From Streptomyces chartreusis (GTDB lineage: Bacteria; Actinomycetota; Actinomycetes; Streptomycetales; Streptomycetaceae), in contig NZ_CP023689.1 in the NCBI RefSeq assembly GCF_008704715.1, forward strand, positions 6,510,001 to 6,574,000: a stretch of DNA of 64,000 bases, written 5' to 3'. Within the stretch, counting starts at the first letter, position 1, and the number at the start of each line of letters is the position of its first letter. Of the stretch, positions 23,710 through 32,360 are shown piece after piece. The translations under genes and the position numbers were made by a program. A model generated the notes under the pieces. That model saw only the letters and a list, made by a program, of their open reading frames with translations. It ran no database searches and was not told where the DNA came from.

Positions 23710-25197
23710 ATGAAGAAGCAGCGCGGCACGCTCCGCACGGGTCTCGCGGTCGTCATGGCCGTCACCGGGGCCGTTGTGCTCCCGGGATCGCAGGCGTCGG
23801 CGGGTGGCGCGCCGGCCGCCGCCGAGCGGCACGACGACTTCAACGGCGACGGCTACTCCGACCTCGCGGTGGCGGCGCCCGAGGCGACCGTCGACGGGAA
23901 GACGAAGGCCGGGTACGTCGCCGTCGTGTACGGCTCGGCGACCGGGCTGAAGACCTCGTCCAAGCAGGTCATCAGCCAGAACAGCCCCGGCGTCACCGAC
24001 TCCGCCGAGACGGCCGACCTGTTCGGCAGCGCGGTGAGCACGACCGACCTCGACCAGGACGGCTACGACGACCTCCTGGTCGGCGTCACCGGTGAGGACA
24101 GCGTGGAAGGGGGCGCCGAGACCGGGCTCGTGCAGGTCGTCTGGGGCGGCCCGAACGGGCTGTCCGGCGGGGCCGCGCTGGCGTACGGGCACGACACCTA
24201 CGACCGGCTCAGCGACCGGGGCAAGCTCACCGTCGGTGATGTGAACGGGGACGGGGCGCCGGACCTGGTGGCCGTCGAGAGCACGTTCAAACTCCGTGTC
24301 ATCAAGGGGCCGTTCGGGCGGGACGGCTCCGCGAGCGGCGGCGAGCAGACCGTCGCCGACGACTCCGACCCCCGTTTCCTGGACCTGGCCACCGGCGATG
24401 TCGACGGCGACGGCATCGACGACGTCGTCGGCACGATGAACGACGGCGACGAGTACGACGCCCGCCGCGTCACTTACTGGCGGGGCACGGACGACGGGCT
24501 CGCAGCCGAGGGCGTCGTGCTCCGGGACAGCAGGGACTGGCGGGTGCAGGGCGGCGAGTCCGTCGGCGTCGGCGACGTGAACCGGGACGGCTACGCGGAC
24601 ATCGTCGTGGGCCGTCCGGTCGACGGCTACGACAGCGACCTCGACACCCCGATCCCCAAGGGCGGCCGGGTCGCCTTCATCCCCGGCTCCGCGAACGGGC
24701 CCGTCGGCACGAAGGCGAAGTACGTCAACCAGGACACCGCCGGGGTCCCGGGCGCCGCGGAGCGCGGCGACGGCTTCGGCACCGACATCTCGGTCGCCGA
24801 CGTCGACGGCGACGGGTACGCCGACGTCGCGACGGGCGTGCCGGGCGAGGACTTCGACGGCCAGAGCGACGCCGGCGGCACCGTCGTCCTGCGCGGCGGC
24901 CCGAACGGCCTGACCGGCACCGGCGCCAAGGGCGTCAACCAGAACACCGACGGTGTGCCGGGCGCGGCGGAGACCAAGGACGTCTTCGGCACCGCCACCC
25001 GTCTCGTCGACGGCAACGGCGACGGCCGTGCCGAACTCGCCGTCGGCGCACCGGGGGAGAACGCCGACGCCGGCTCGGTGTGGGTGTTCAGGTCGACCTC
25101 GACCGGGATCACCCCGACCGGCTCGTTCACCTTCGGGGCCGGGACCCTCGGCACGGTGGCGGCGAAGGCCAGGCTCGGAGTCGGGTTCACCTACTGA
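23710..25197 (+). CDS. Secreted FG-GAP beta-propeller protein, paralogue of the preceding gene
   Basis: 495 residues from ATG 23710 (AGGAGAAAGTG lies just upstream). The signal peptide is MKKQRGTLRTGLAVVMAV with a cleavage site after ASA near residue 30. Seven DxDGDG-type repeats match those of the upstream paralogue in order and spacing, including a shared VPGTAE/VPGAAE linker motif between blades, so the pair arose by tandem duplication. No anchor or enzyme domain is visible. Likely role: calcium-stabilised extracellular or cell-wall binding protein. Confidence 0.87.
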   Translation: MKKQRGTLRTGLAVVMAVTGAVVLPGSQASAGGAPAAAERHDDFNGDGYSDLAVAAPEATVDGKTKAGYVAVVYGSATGLKTSSKQVISQNSPGVTDSAETADLFGSAVSTTDLDQDGYDDLLVGVTGEDSVEGGAETGLVQVVWGGPNGLSGGAALAYGHDTYDRLSDRGKLTVGDVNGDGAPDLVAVESTFKLRVIKGPFGRDGSASGGEQTVADDSDPRFLDLATGDVDGDGIDDVVGTMNDGDEYDARRVTYWRGTDDGLAAEGVVLRDSRDWRVQGGESVGVGDVNRDGYADIVVGRPVDGYDSDLDTPIPKGGRVAFIPGSANGPVGTKAKYVNQDTAGVPGAAERGDGFGTDISVADVDGDGYADVATGVPGEDFDGQSDAGGTVVLRGGPNGLTGTGAKGVNQNTDGVPGAAETKDVFGTATRLVDGNGDGRAELAVGAPGENADAGSVWVFRSTSTGITPTGSFTFGAGTLGTVAAKARLGVGFTY

Positions 25198-25206
25198 TCC
25201 ACCGAC

Positions 25207-25253
25207 AGACCCGTCGTGGCCGGGGCACGTTCGTGCACTCCTGCGACGGGTCT
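25207..25253 (+). terminator. Terminator after the FG-GAP pair
   Basis: AGACCCGTCG (25207-25216) and CGACGGGTCT (25244-25253) are perfectly complementary, with an inner GCACG/CGTGC hairpin (25225-25236). It lies ten bases after the stop and is followed by a T-rich stretch. Confidence 0.7.
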
Positions 25254-25367
25254 TCTGTTGTCTCCCTGTTTGTCATGCACGCGAAGTATGCCGTTCAACG
25301 GGCGGACCGCCCTGAAGCATGAGCATCCGAAGTGTCCAAGAGGCCAGCGAGGCAAGGGAGTTCGCCG

Positions 25368-26927
25368 ATGACCGGAGAGACCGGACCCGTGTCGACCGAC
25401 AGACGCCGTTTCCTGACCGCCGGGGCCGCCGTGCTCGGCGCCGCGGCCTCTGCCCAGCTGTGGCTGCCGACCGCCGCCCGGGCCGCCGAAACCCCGCTGC
25501 CCGACGGCGTGTTCAGCCTCGGCGTGGCGTCCGGCGACCCGCTGCCCGACGGCATCGTGCTGTGGACGCGGCTCGCCCCCGACCCGTTCAACGGCGGCGG
25601 CATGCCCGACTCGGTCGTCTCCGTCGAGTGGGAGCTCGCCGAGGACGAGCGGTTCCGCAAGCCGGTGCGCCGCGGCGTAGCCCAGGCCCGGCCCGAGCTG
25701 GGGCACAGCGTTCACGTCGATGTACGGCGGCTGCGTCCGGGCCGCACCTACTGGTACCGCTTCCGCGCCGGCGGCCAGCTCTCGCCCACCGGCCGCACCC
25801 GCACCGCGCCCCACCCGCACAGCTCCGGCGGCCGGCTGCGCATGGCCCTCGCGTCCTGCCAGAACTGGCAGCACGGCTACTTCACGCCGTACGCCGACAT
25901 GCTGGACCAGGACCCCGACTTCGTGCTGTTCGTCGGCGACTACATCTACGAGTCCACGCCGTCCTCGACGGGCGTGCGCCGTCACGAGGGCACGGGCGAG
26001 CCGTACAGCCTGGTGCAGTACCGCAACCGGTACGCCCAGTACCGCACCGACCCCGACCTCGCGGCGATGCACGCGAACGCGCCCTTCGTGGTCACCTTCG
26101 ACGACCACGAGATCGACAACGACTTCGCCGGCGAGATCCCGCAGGACCCGGACAAGCAGACGCACGACGCCTTCGTGGCCCGTCTGACGGCCGGCTACCA
26201 GGCGTACTACGAGCACATGCCGGTCCGGGCGAGCGCCGTCCCGAACGGCCCGCACATCCAGATGTACCGCCGTCTGGAGTTCGGCAGGCTGGCCCGGCTC
26301 AGCGTGCTGGACACCCGGCAGTACCGCAGCGACCAGGTCACCAGCCAGGAGGCGGCCCAGGACCCCTCGCTCACCATGCTGGGCGCCGAGCAGAAGGAGT
26401 GGCTGGTCGACGGGCTGCGGCACTCGCCGGCCCGCTGGAACATGATCGGCTCGCAGATCATGATGGCCGAGACCGACCTCCAGGTCGGCCCGGGCAAGCT
26501 CTGGTACTACGACGCCTGGGACGGCTACCAGGTCGAGCGCAACGCCCTGATGGAGGAGCTGAAGCACGTCCGCAACCCGGTCGTGTTCACCGGCGACCGC
26601 CATCTGACGATGATCAGCGACCTCAAGGAGGACTACGCCGACCCGGACTCCGCCGTCGTCGGCGCCGAGTTCGTCGGTACGTCCATCTCCAGCAACGGCG
26701 ACCAGGACCAGGCCGCGTTCCACCGCGAGTGGGACCCCCGCGTGCCCGACAACCCGCACTGGAAGCTCCTCGACGCCCACCGCGGCTACCACCTCTTCGA
26801 CATCCGCCGCGACGGCATCGACGCACAGGTCAGGGTCGTGGACACGGTCCGCGCGCAGACGGCGACGCCGAGCACCCTGGCGCAGCTGCGGGTGGAGGCG
26901 GGCCGGCCCGGCGTCGAGGTCGTGTAA
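25368..26927 (+). CDS. phoD: PhoD-like alkaline phosphatase/phosphodiesterase, Tat-exported
   Basis: 519 residues. The N-terminus carries a twin-arginine signal (TDRRRFLTAGAAVLG) ending with ARAAE near residue 40. The catalytic domain has the PhoD pattern: LFVGDYIYE, TFDDHEIDNDFAGE, SQIMMAETD and VVFTGDRHL, which supply the Ca2+/Fe3+ ligands. PhoD enzymes are secreted phosphodiesterases; the Bacillus enzyme attacks wall teichoic acid. ATG 25368 is preferred over GTG 25332 because AAGGGAG (25354-25360) precedes it. The position next to teichoic-acid-type genes suggests a role in remodelling the same polymer or scavenging its phosphate; this is inference. Confidence 0.92.
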   Translation: MTGETGPVSTDRRRFLTAGAAVLGAAASAQLWLPTAARAAETPLPDGVFSLGVASGDPLPDGIVLWTRLAPDPFNGGGMPDSVVSVEWELAEDERFRKPVRRGVAQARPELGHSVHVDVRRLRPGRTYWYRFRAGGQLSPTGRTRTAPHPHSSGGRLRMALASCQNWQHGYFTPYADMLDQDPDFVLFVGDYIYESTPSSTGVRRHEGTGEPYSLVQYRNRYAQYRTDPDLAAMHANAPFVVTFDDHEIDNDFAGEIPQDPDKQTHDAFVARLTAGYQAYYEHMPVRASAVPNGPHIQMYRRLEFGRLARLSVLDTRQYRSDQVTSQEAAQDPSLTMLGAEQKEWLVDGLRHSPARWNMIGSQIMMAETDLQVGPGKLWYYDAWDGYQVERNALMEELKHVRNPVVFTGDRHLTMISDLKEDYADPDSAVVGAEFVGTSISSNGDQDQAAFHREWDPRVPDNPHWKLLDAHRGYHLFDIRRDGIDAQVRVVDTVRAQTATPSTLAQLRVEAGRPGVEVV

Positions 26928-27021
26928 CCGCCGGAACGGGCTGGTGGGAGACCTGGGACTCATCCGTGTCCCAGGTCACTCTCAGCGCGGTCTCAGGAAC
27001 CTCTCTTACCGTCCTCTGACC

Positions 27022-28215
27022 ATGGAGACGGACTGTACGAGAGATGAACTCCGGGCCGACGGCGCCGCGATCGCCCCGCTGCCCACCGGGACCCGGCTGC
27101 TGCACATCGGCCCGCACAAGACCGGCACCACCTCGATCCAGGGCGCGCTGTTCGCGGCGAAGGACGAGCTGGCCCGGCACGGCGTCGACTGGCCGGCCGC
27201 CACCCGGCACCCCATGGAGGCCGTCCTGGCCGCCTGCGCCCGCACCGGCATGCTGGGCGACACCGCGCCCACCGAGCGGCACTGGCAGCAGCTGCTGGCG
27301 CAGGTCCGGGCCACGGGCCGGCGCACCTCGGTGCTGAGCAGCGAGTTCTTCGCCGACGCTCCCGACGACGAGACCGTCGCGCGGGTCGTCGAGCAGCTCG
27401 GCGGCGACCGCGTGCACGTCCTCGTCACCCTGCGCCCGCTCGCCCGGATCATGCCCTCGCAGTGGCAGCAGTACGTGCAGAACGGCCTGCGCATGGGCTA
27501 CGACGACTGGCTTGCGCACATGCTCAGGAAGCCGCCGTACGAGAAGCCCAACCCCAGTTTCTGGCGCCGGCACCGGCACGACCGGCTCGTCGAGCGCTGG
27601 GCGCGGGTGGCAGGTGCCGAGCGGGTCACCGTGGTCGTGGTGGACGACCGGGACCGGGAGGGGCTGACGCGCACATTCGAGACGCTGCTCGGACTCCCGA
27701 AAGGTCTGTTGCGTCCCGTTCCGGACGCGGCGAATCGCTCACTCACCCTCGCCGAGACCGAAATGCTGCGGAATCTTAATAAGGAATTCCGCGCCAATGA
27801 ACTGCCCGCGGAGCTGTATTCACAGCTCGTCCGGAACGGCGCGGTGATGCATATGAAGAACACGTGCACCCCCGGTCCCGGCGATGTGAAGATCTGCACC
27901 CCGCGATGGGCCGTGGAGGCCGCCGCCGAGATCGGCGCCCGGATGGCGGAGCGCATCGGCGGGACGGGGGTGCGGGTCCTCGGTGACCTGCGGTTGCTGT
28001 CCGTGGTGGACGAGACGGGGACCGCCGTCGCCGCCGCGCCGCGCATCGCTCCCGAGGCCGCCGCGCAGGCGTTGTACGGAGCCCTCGCGGCGGCCGCCGC
28101 CGCGCCCGTTCGGCACACCGCGGCCGCCAAGTCGCGCACCGTCCACCAGACGTCTTCGGGAGAACTCGTGCGGGTACTCGGGCACCGCTGCCTCAAGAGG
28201 CTGCGGCTTCGCTGA
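27022..28215 (+). CDS. Sulfotransferase-like protein
   Basis: 397 residues. The N-terminal LLHIGPHKTGTTSIQGALF matches the 5'-phosphosulfate-binding loop of PAPS-dependent sulfotransferases (P-x-x-G-T-T-x-x-Q variant). HVLVTLRPLARIMPSQWQQYVQNG (about residues 137-160) fits the 3'-phosphate-binding R-x7-S motif. The rest is helical. Start codon choice: ATG 27022 is the most downstream start before the motif and lacks a strong ribosome binding site, so a few more residues are possible. Codon use becomes more AT-rich in 27,700-27,860, suggesting foreign ancestry. Sitting between PhoD and teichoic-type genes, it may decorate the surface polymer; the substrate is unknown. Confidence 0.72.
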   Translation: METDCTRDELRADGAAIAPLPTGTRLLHIGPHKTGTTSIQGALFAAKDELARHGVDWPAATRHPMEAVLAACARTGMLGDTAPTERHWQQLLAQVRATGRRTSVLSSEFFADAPDDETVARVVEQLGGDRVHVLVTLRPLARIMPSQWQQYVQNGLRMGYDDWLAHMLRKPPYEKPNPSFWRRHRHDRLVERWARVAGAERVTVVVVDDRDREGLTRTFETLLGLPKGLLRPVPDAANRSLTLAETEMLRNLNKEFRANELPAELYSQLVRNGAVMHMKNTCTPGPGDVKICTPRWAVEAAAEIGARMAERIGGTGVRVLGDLRLLSVVDETGTAVAAAPRIAPEAAAQALYGALAAAAAAPVRHTAAAKSRTVHQTSSGELVRVLGHRCLKRLRLR

Positions 28216-28223
28216 GCCTGTGC

Positions 28224-28390
28224 GGTTACTCACAGCAATTTCCCGGAACTTCCGGAGGGCCTCTCGCCATCGACCATGCGTACAAGGTGAATGCCAGGTT
28301 GCGCGCACATATGCGGCCGGGGACGCTCACCTTGCACAGCGGTAACCACAAGTGGGACCATTTCCAAGTTCCCAGTCGCCACAAGGTAGG
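28224..28390 (+). other. Candidate structured leader RNA with Shine-Dalgarno sequestration
   Basis: Between the sulfotransferase stop and the next gene: outer stem GGTTAC/GTAACC (28224-28229 with 28342-28347), hairpin CCGGAA/TTCCGG (28243-28255) and stem CAAGGTGA/TCACCTTG (28283-28290 with 28327-28334). The gene's Shine-Dalgarno is CAAGGTAGG (28382-28390); its CAAGGT can pair with the same ACCTTG (28329-28334). Thus two mutually exclusive pairings exist, one hiding the ribosome binding site. Seen directly: the complementarity. Regulation is inference. Confidence 0.4.
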
Positions 28391-28396
28391 TCACCT

Positions 28397-29896
28397 GTGT
28401 CCCAGCACATAGCCAAGCCCCGTACCACCGCAGTGATCCTGGCCGGTGGCACCGGTCAGCGGGTGGGTCTGTCGATCCCCAAGCAGCTGCTGAAGATCGC
28501 CGGCAAGGCAGTCATCGAGCACACCCTGGCCACCTTCGAGAAGGCCGACTCGATCGACGACATCATCGTGCTGATGGCGCCCGGTTACGTGCCGGACATC
28601 GAGAAGATCGTCGCCAAGGCCGGGTTCACCAAGGTCAAGAAGGTCATCGAAGGCGGCTCGACGCGAAACGAGACCACCGAGCGCGCCATCGACGCCCTCG
28701 GTGAGGGCCTGGCCGAGGGCGAGGACCTCAACGTCCTGTTCCACGACGCCGTACGCCCGCTGCTGTCACAGCGTGTGATCGACGACTGTGTCGTGGCGCT
28801 GGAGCGCTTCCAGGCCGTCGACGTCGCCATCCCGTCCGCGGACACCATCATCGTCACGCGCACGCACGGCGAGGACGGCGAGTTCATCACCGAGATCCCG
28901 GACCGCTCCCGGCTGCGCCGCGGCCAGACGCCGCAGGCCTTCAAGCTGTCCACCATCAAGCGGGCCTACGAGGTCGCCGCCGGTGACCCCAACTTCCAGG
29001 CCACGGACGACTGCTCCGTCGTGCTCAAGTACCTGCCGGACGTGCCGATCCACGTCGTCGCGGGCGACGAGTACAACATGAAGGTCACTCAGCCGGTCGA
29101 CGTCTTCATCGCCGACAAGCTCTTCCAGCTGGCCTCCACCGCCGCGCCCGAGCAGGTGAGCGAGGAGGCCTACCGCGAGCTGCTCACCGGCAAGACCGTC
29201 GTCGTCTTCGGCGGCAGCTACGGCATCGGCAAGGACATCGCCGAACTGGCCGAGTCCTACGGCTCGAAGGTGTACGCGCTGGGCCGCTCCACCACCGGCA
29301 CGCACGTGGAGAACCCGGAGGAGGTCGACGACGCGCTGTCCAAGGCGTACGCGGAGACCGGCCGGATCGACTACGTCGTCAACACCGCCGGTGTGCTGCG
29401 CATCGGCAAGCTGGCCGAGACCGACAACGCCACCATCGAGGAGGCGCTGAAGGTCAACTACCTGGCCCCGGTGCAGATCGCGCGCTCCTCGTACAAGTAC
29501 CTGTCCGAGACCAAGGGCCAGCTGCTGCTGTACACCTCCAGCAGCTACACCCGCGGTCGCGCCGAGTACAGCCTCTACTCCTCGACCAAGGCCGCCATGG
29601 TGAACCTCACCCAGGCCCTGTCCGACGAGTGGGCCGGTGACGGCATTCGGGTGAACTGCATCAACCCGGAGCGCACCGCCACGCCGATGCGCACCAAGGC
29701 CTTCGGCCAGGAGCCCTCGGGCAGCCTGCTCTCCTCCGAGGCGGTCGCCCGGACCTCCCTCGACGTGCTGCTCTCCGAGCTCACCGGCCATGTCATCGAC
29801 GTCCGCCAGCAGGACCCGACGGCCGCCGCCGGCCAGGCCTCCGGCTTCGAGCAGGCGCTGGCGAGCGTCCTCGACCGGCAGGACGGCATGGCATAA
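28397..29896 (+). CDS. Bifunctional cytidylyltransferase / short-chain reductase (CDP-ribitol synthase type)
   Basis: 499 residues from GTG 28397, with CAAGGTAGG directly upstream. Residues 1-245 are an IspD/TarI-type nucleotidyltransferase: VILAGGTGQRVGLSIPKQL, then LFHDAVRPL and the C-terminal lysine region. Residues about 265-490 are a short-chain dehydrogenase: VVVFGGSYGIGKDIAEL as NAD(P) motif and YSLYSSTKAAM with catalytic Tyr and Lys. This fusion is known from Haemophilus Bcs1, which reduces ribulose 5-phosphate and activates it to CDP-ribitol. The downstream polymerase-like gene fits a polyribitol-phosphate or related anionic wall polymer. It is not the MEP-pathway IspD, because of the fused reductase and context. 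Exact sugar alcohol unproven. Confidence 0.85.
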   Translation: MSQHIAKPRTTAVILAGGTGQRVGLSIPKQLLKIAGKAVIEHTLATFEKADSIDDIIVLMAPGYVPDIEKIVAKAGFTKVKKVIEGGSTRNETTERAIDALGEGLAEGEDLNVLFHDAVRPLLSQRVIDDCVVALERFQAVDVAIPSADTIIVTRTHGEDGEFITEIPDRSRLRRGQTPQAFKLSTIKRAYEVAAGDPNFQATDDCSVVLKYLPDVPIHVVAGDEYNMKVTQPVDVFIADKLFQLASTAAPEQVSEEAYRELLTGKTVVVFGGSYGIGKDIAELAESYGSKVYALGRSTTGTHVENPEEVDDALSKAYAETGRIDYVVNTAGVLRIGKLAETDNATIEEALKVNYLAPVQIARSSYKYLSETKGQLLLYTSSSYTRGRAEYSLYSSTKAAMVNLTQALSDEWAGDGIRVNCINPERTATPMRTKAFGQEPSGSLLSSEAVARTSLDVLLSELTGHVIDVRQQDPTAAAGQASGFEQALASVLDRQDGMA

Positions 29897-29921
29897 TCAA
29901 GATTTAATAGCCTTATGGAAT

Positions 29922-29968
29922 TCAGGCCTCTGGGAATCTTCGTTCACGAAGAATTCACAGGGGCCTGA
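29922..29968 (+). other. Long imperfect hairpin between two teichoic-type genes
   Basis: TCAGGCC (29922-29928) pairs with GGCCTGA (29962-29968); the arms continue inward through CTCTG/CAGGG and GAATCTTCG/CGAAGAATTC around a TTCA loop. It sits in an unusually AT-rich 117-base gap and is followed by GTCCTTCCCCC. It could be an intra-operon attenuator or RNA processing site. Confidence 0.5.
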
Positions 29969-30013
29969 GTCCTTCCCCCTTCAGACCGGCCCCTCTCCTG
30001 AGCAGGTTCCTAC

Positions 30014-32134
30014 GTGATATCCACTGCTATTCGCGTCGCCCGGGTGGGCAGCGCGGCCGAGCTGGCCGCGGCGGCCCTCATGGTGCTGGGATTCCCGGCG
30101 CTCATGCTGGCCGCGCTCGTCCCGAGCATTCCCGCCTTCGCGGCGGCGGCCGCCGTGACGTACCTGGCGGACCACTATCTGCACCGCAAGGGCAGCTACC
30201 TGGTCAACCGCCTGAGCAAGGTCCGGGCCGGTCTGTCGATCCGCTTCCTGATCCGGCAGCTGCTGCTGATCCTGCTGCTGGCCCGGCTCGGCCTCGCGGA
30301 CGACCTGATCTACTACGGCGCGATCGCCTGCTTCATCGCCTTCTACGGTCTCCAGGCCCCGCACGGCGCGCTGGTCACCCTGATCCGCAACCGCCGCCGG
30401 ATGCCGGTCGCCACCCGCAACATCGACCTGGCCTCGCGCATCCGCATCCCGGACGCCCCGCCGCGCGTGCTGCTGCACCGCTCCGCCGAGAAGATGCTGC
30501 ACCTCGACCTCGCGGCCGTCGCCGGCATCCTCGTCTCGGCGTCCCTGGAGTCCGCCGTCGCCGGTTTCATCGGCATCGGCGTCACCGTGGGCCTGGGCCT
30601 GCTGTACGTGCTGGGGCTCGTGCCGTACGTGCGCGGCGCGAAGATCCCGCCGAACGCCGAGAAGGTCCTGGCCGCCGTCGACGACTGGCTGGCCGAGTAC
30701 GGGCCCGAGACGGTGCTGTACTTCTCCGGCTCCAAGGACTCCGTCTACCAGGTCAACATGTGGCTGGAGACCATGGAGCAGCTGGACTCCAAGCCGCTGA
30801 TCATCCTGCGTGAGCGGGCCATCCTGAACAACCTGGCGCCCACCACGGTCCCCGTGATCTGCGTGCCCGGCGGCGTCCACCTGATGAACCTGGACCTGAC
30901 GAACGTACGCGTCGCCCTGTACGCCGCGAACGTCGGCAAGAACATCCACCTGCTGCGCGTGCCCACCATGAAGCACGTCTTCATCGGCCACGGCGACAGC
31001 GACAAGCTGGCCAGCGTCAACCCGTACAGCAAGGTCTACGACGAGGTGTGGACCGCCGGCCGCGCGGGTCGGGACCGCTACGCCATAGCGGACGTCGGTG
31101 TCCGCGACGACGACATCGTCGAGGTCGGCCGCCCGCAGCTGGCGCCGATCCAGGGCTGGAGCGGGGTCCCCGAGGGCCGGATCCCGACCGTCCTGTACGC
31201 CCCGACCTGGGAGGGCTGGGACGGCAACCCGGGCAACACCTCGATCGTGCTGGCCGGCGAGAACATCGTCGAGCGGCTGGTGAAGGCCGACCCGCCGGTC
31301 CGCGTCCTGTACAAGCCGCACCCGTTCACGGGCACCGTCAGCAAGGAGGCCGGCGCCGCGCACCGCCGGATCACCGCCCTGGTCGAGGAGGCCGCCGCGG
31401 AGCGCGCCACCGACGGGCGCTTCACCGCCGACGCCGCCGCGCGCGCCGCCGCCAAGGCCGAGCTCGCCCGGATCGAGACCCGCCTCGCCGAGCTGTCCGG
31501 CAAGTCGGGCGGGAACGGCAAGGGCGACGAGGCCGAGGCCACCCGTGACGGCGTGGTCGACCCGGCCGTGCACGAGGAGGTCGCCCGGCTGCGCGGCGAA
31601 TGGAACACCGCGTACTGGCGTTCCTTCGGCAGCCACGAGCACCGCGTCATCACGGGCGCCGAGCCGCGTCTGTACGACTGCTTCAACGTCTCCGACGCGA
31701 TGGTCTCCGACATCTCCAGCGTGGTGTCCGACTTCATCGCCAGCGGCAAGCCGTACGCCGTCACCGACTCGGCCGAGCTGGGCGTGGAGGAGTTCAAGCG
31801 GCAGAACACGGCCGTGCGTGCCGCAGTGATCCTGTCCAACGGCGCCACCGAGCTGGGCGGCCTGCTGGACGCCGTACGCGACCCGGCGGGCGACCCGCTG
31901 GCCGAGGACCGCGGTGACCTCAAGCGGTACCTGCTGGGCCCGGACGAGCCGACGTCCATCGAGCAGTTCAACACCGCCGTGGCGGACCTCGCGCTCAAGG
32001 CCGACACCCGCAACGCCGGCCAGGAGGTGCCGGCGACCGGAGCCGACGCGGACCCCGAGCCCGAGCCCGACCCCGAGCCGGCGACCGTGCCGGCGCACGG
32101 GCTGACGGCGGCCGGGGACGACCTGGCCGGCTGA
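30014..32134 (+). CDS. CDP-glycerol/ribitol polymer phosphotransferase family membrane protein
   Basis: 706 residues. The N-terminal third has four to five membrane helices (AAAALMVLGFPALMLAALV and following), unlike classic soluble TagF, and the C-terminal two thirds carry Glyphos_transf motifs: MKHVFIGHGDSDK, VLYAPTWEGWDGNPGNTS, VLYKPHPFTG and VSDISSVVSDFIASGKPY. These enzymes polymerise or prime teichoic acids from CDP-glycerol or CDP-ribitol. The preceding gene would provide CDP-ribitol, so ribitol phosphate is a likely substrate. An insert of about 100 Ala/Glu-rich residues separates the KPHP and D-SS motifs. GTG 30014 follows AGCAGG. The C-terminus is Pro/Glu-rich. A paralogue lies at 33550-35595. 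Confidence 0.82.
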   Translation: MISTAIRVARVGSAAELAAAALMVLGFPALMLAALVPSIPAFAAAAAVTYLADHYLHRKGSYLVNRLSKVRAGLSIRFLIRQLLLILLLARLGLADDLIYYGAIACFIAFYGLQAPHGALVTLIRNRRRMPVATRNIDLASRIRIPDAPPRVLLHRSAEKMLHLDLAAVAGILVSASLESAVAGFIGIGVTVGLGLLYVLGLVPYVRGAKIPPNAEKVLAAVDDWLAEYGPETVLYFSGSKDSVYQVNMWLETMEQLDSKPLIILRERAILNNLAPTTVPVICVPGGVHLMNLDLTNVRVALYAANVGKNIHLLRVPTMKHVFIGHGDSDKLASVNPYSKVYDEVWTAGRAGRDRYAIADVGVRDDDIVEVGRPQLAPIQGWSGVPEGRIPTVLYAPTWEGWDGNPGNTSIVLAGENIVERLVKADPPVRVLYKPHPFTGTVSKEAGAAHRRITALVEEAAAERATDGRFTADAAARAAAKAELARIETRLAELSGKSGGNGKGDEAEATRDGVVDPAVHEEVARLRGEWNTAYWRSFGSHEHRVITGAEPRLYDCFNVSDAMVSDISSVVSDFIASGKPYAVTDSAELGVEEFKRQNTAVRAAVILSNGATELGGLLDAVRDPAGDPLAEDRGDLKRYLLGPDEPTSIEQFNTAVADLALKADTRNAGQEVPATGADADPEPEPDPEPATVPAHGLTAAGDDLAG

Positions 32135-32150
32135 CCCGCGGAACCCACGA

Positions 32151-32192
32151 ACGGCGCGGCCCCCGAGGAGTGATCCTCGGGGGCCGCGCCGT
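32151..32192 (+). terminator. Strong terminator
   Basis: A perfect 19-bp stem (32151-32169 with 32174-32192) closed by GTGA and followed by TTT, 16 bases after the polymerase-like gene. It ends the CDP-ribitol synthase/polymerase transcript. Confidence 0.85.
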
Positions 32193-32360
32193 TTCACGTG
32201 GGCCTCTTACGTTTCCCGAATAGCTTGAGGCCATGTCAGTTTGCGATGTGATCTGGACCACCAAATCACAGGCCTGAGGCAACCGCTTGCAACGTCCAGC
32301 CGTCTATCAGGTAGCGAATGAGGCGATACGGGGGAAATATCCTGTTGACAAGGGGGAAAC

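Noticed and set aside
25250..25330. Possible PHO box upstream of phoD (GTTGTCTCC and GTTTGTCAT as 11-base repeats)
   Set aside because: Only the first bases of each unit fit the GTTCA-type consensus; too weak to call without a PhoP matrix scan.
28397..29896. IspD of the MEP isoprenoid pathway
   Set aside because: The fused short-chain reductase and the neighbouring teichoic-type polymerase fit CDP-ribitol synthesis better than isoprenoid synthesis.
32247..32270. TGTGAT-N12-ATCACA inverted repeat before the glycosyltransferase gene, resembling a CRP site
   Set aside because: The spacing (12, equivalent to TGTGA-N14-TCACA) is wrong for a CRP/cAMP site (TGTGA-N6-TCACA); may be part of another palindrome but not supported.
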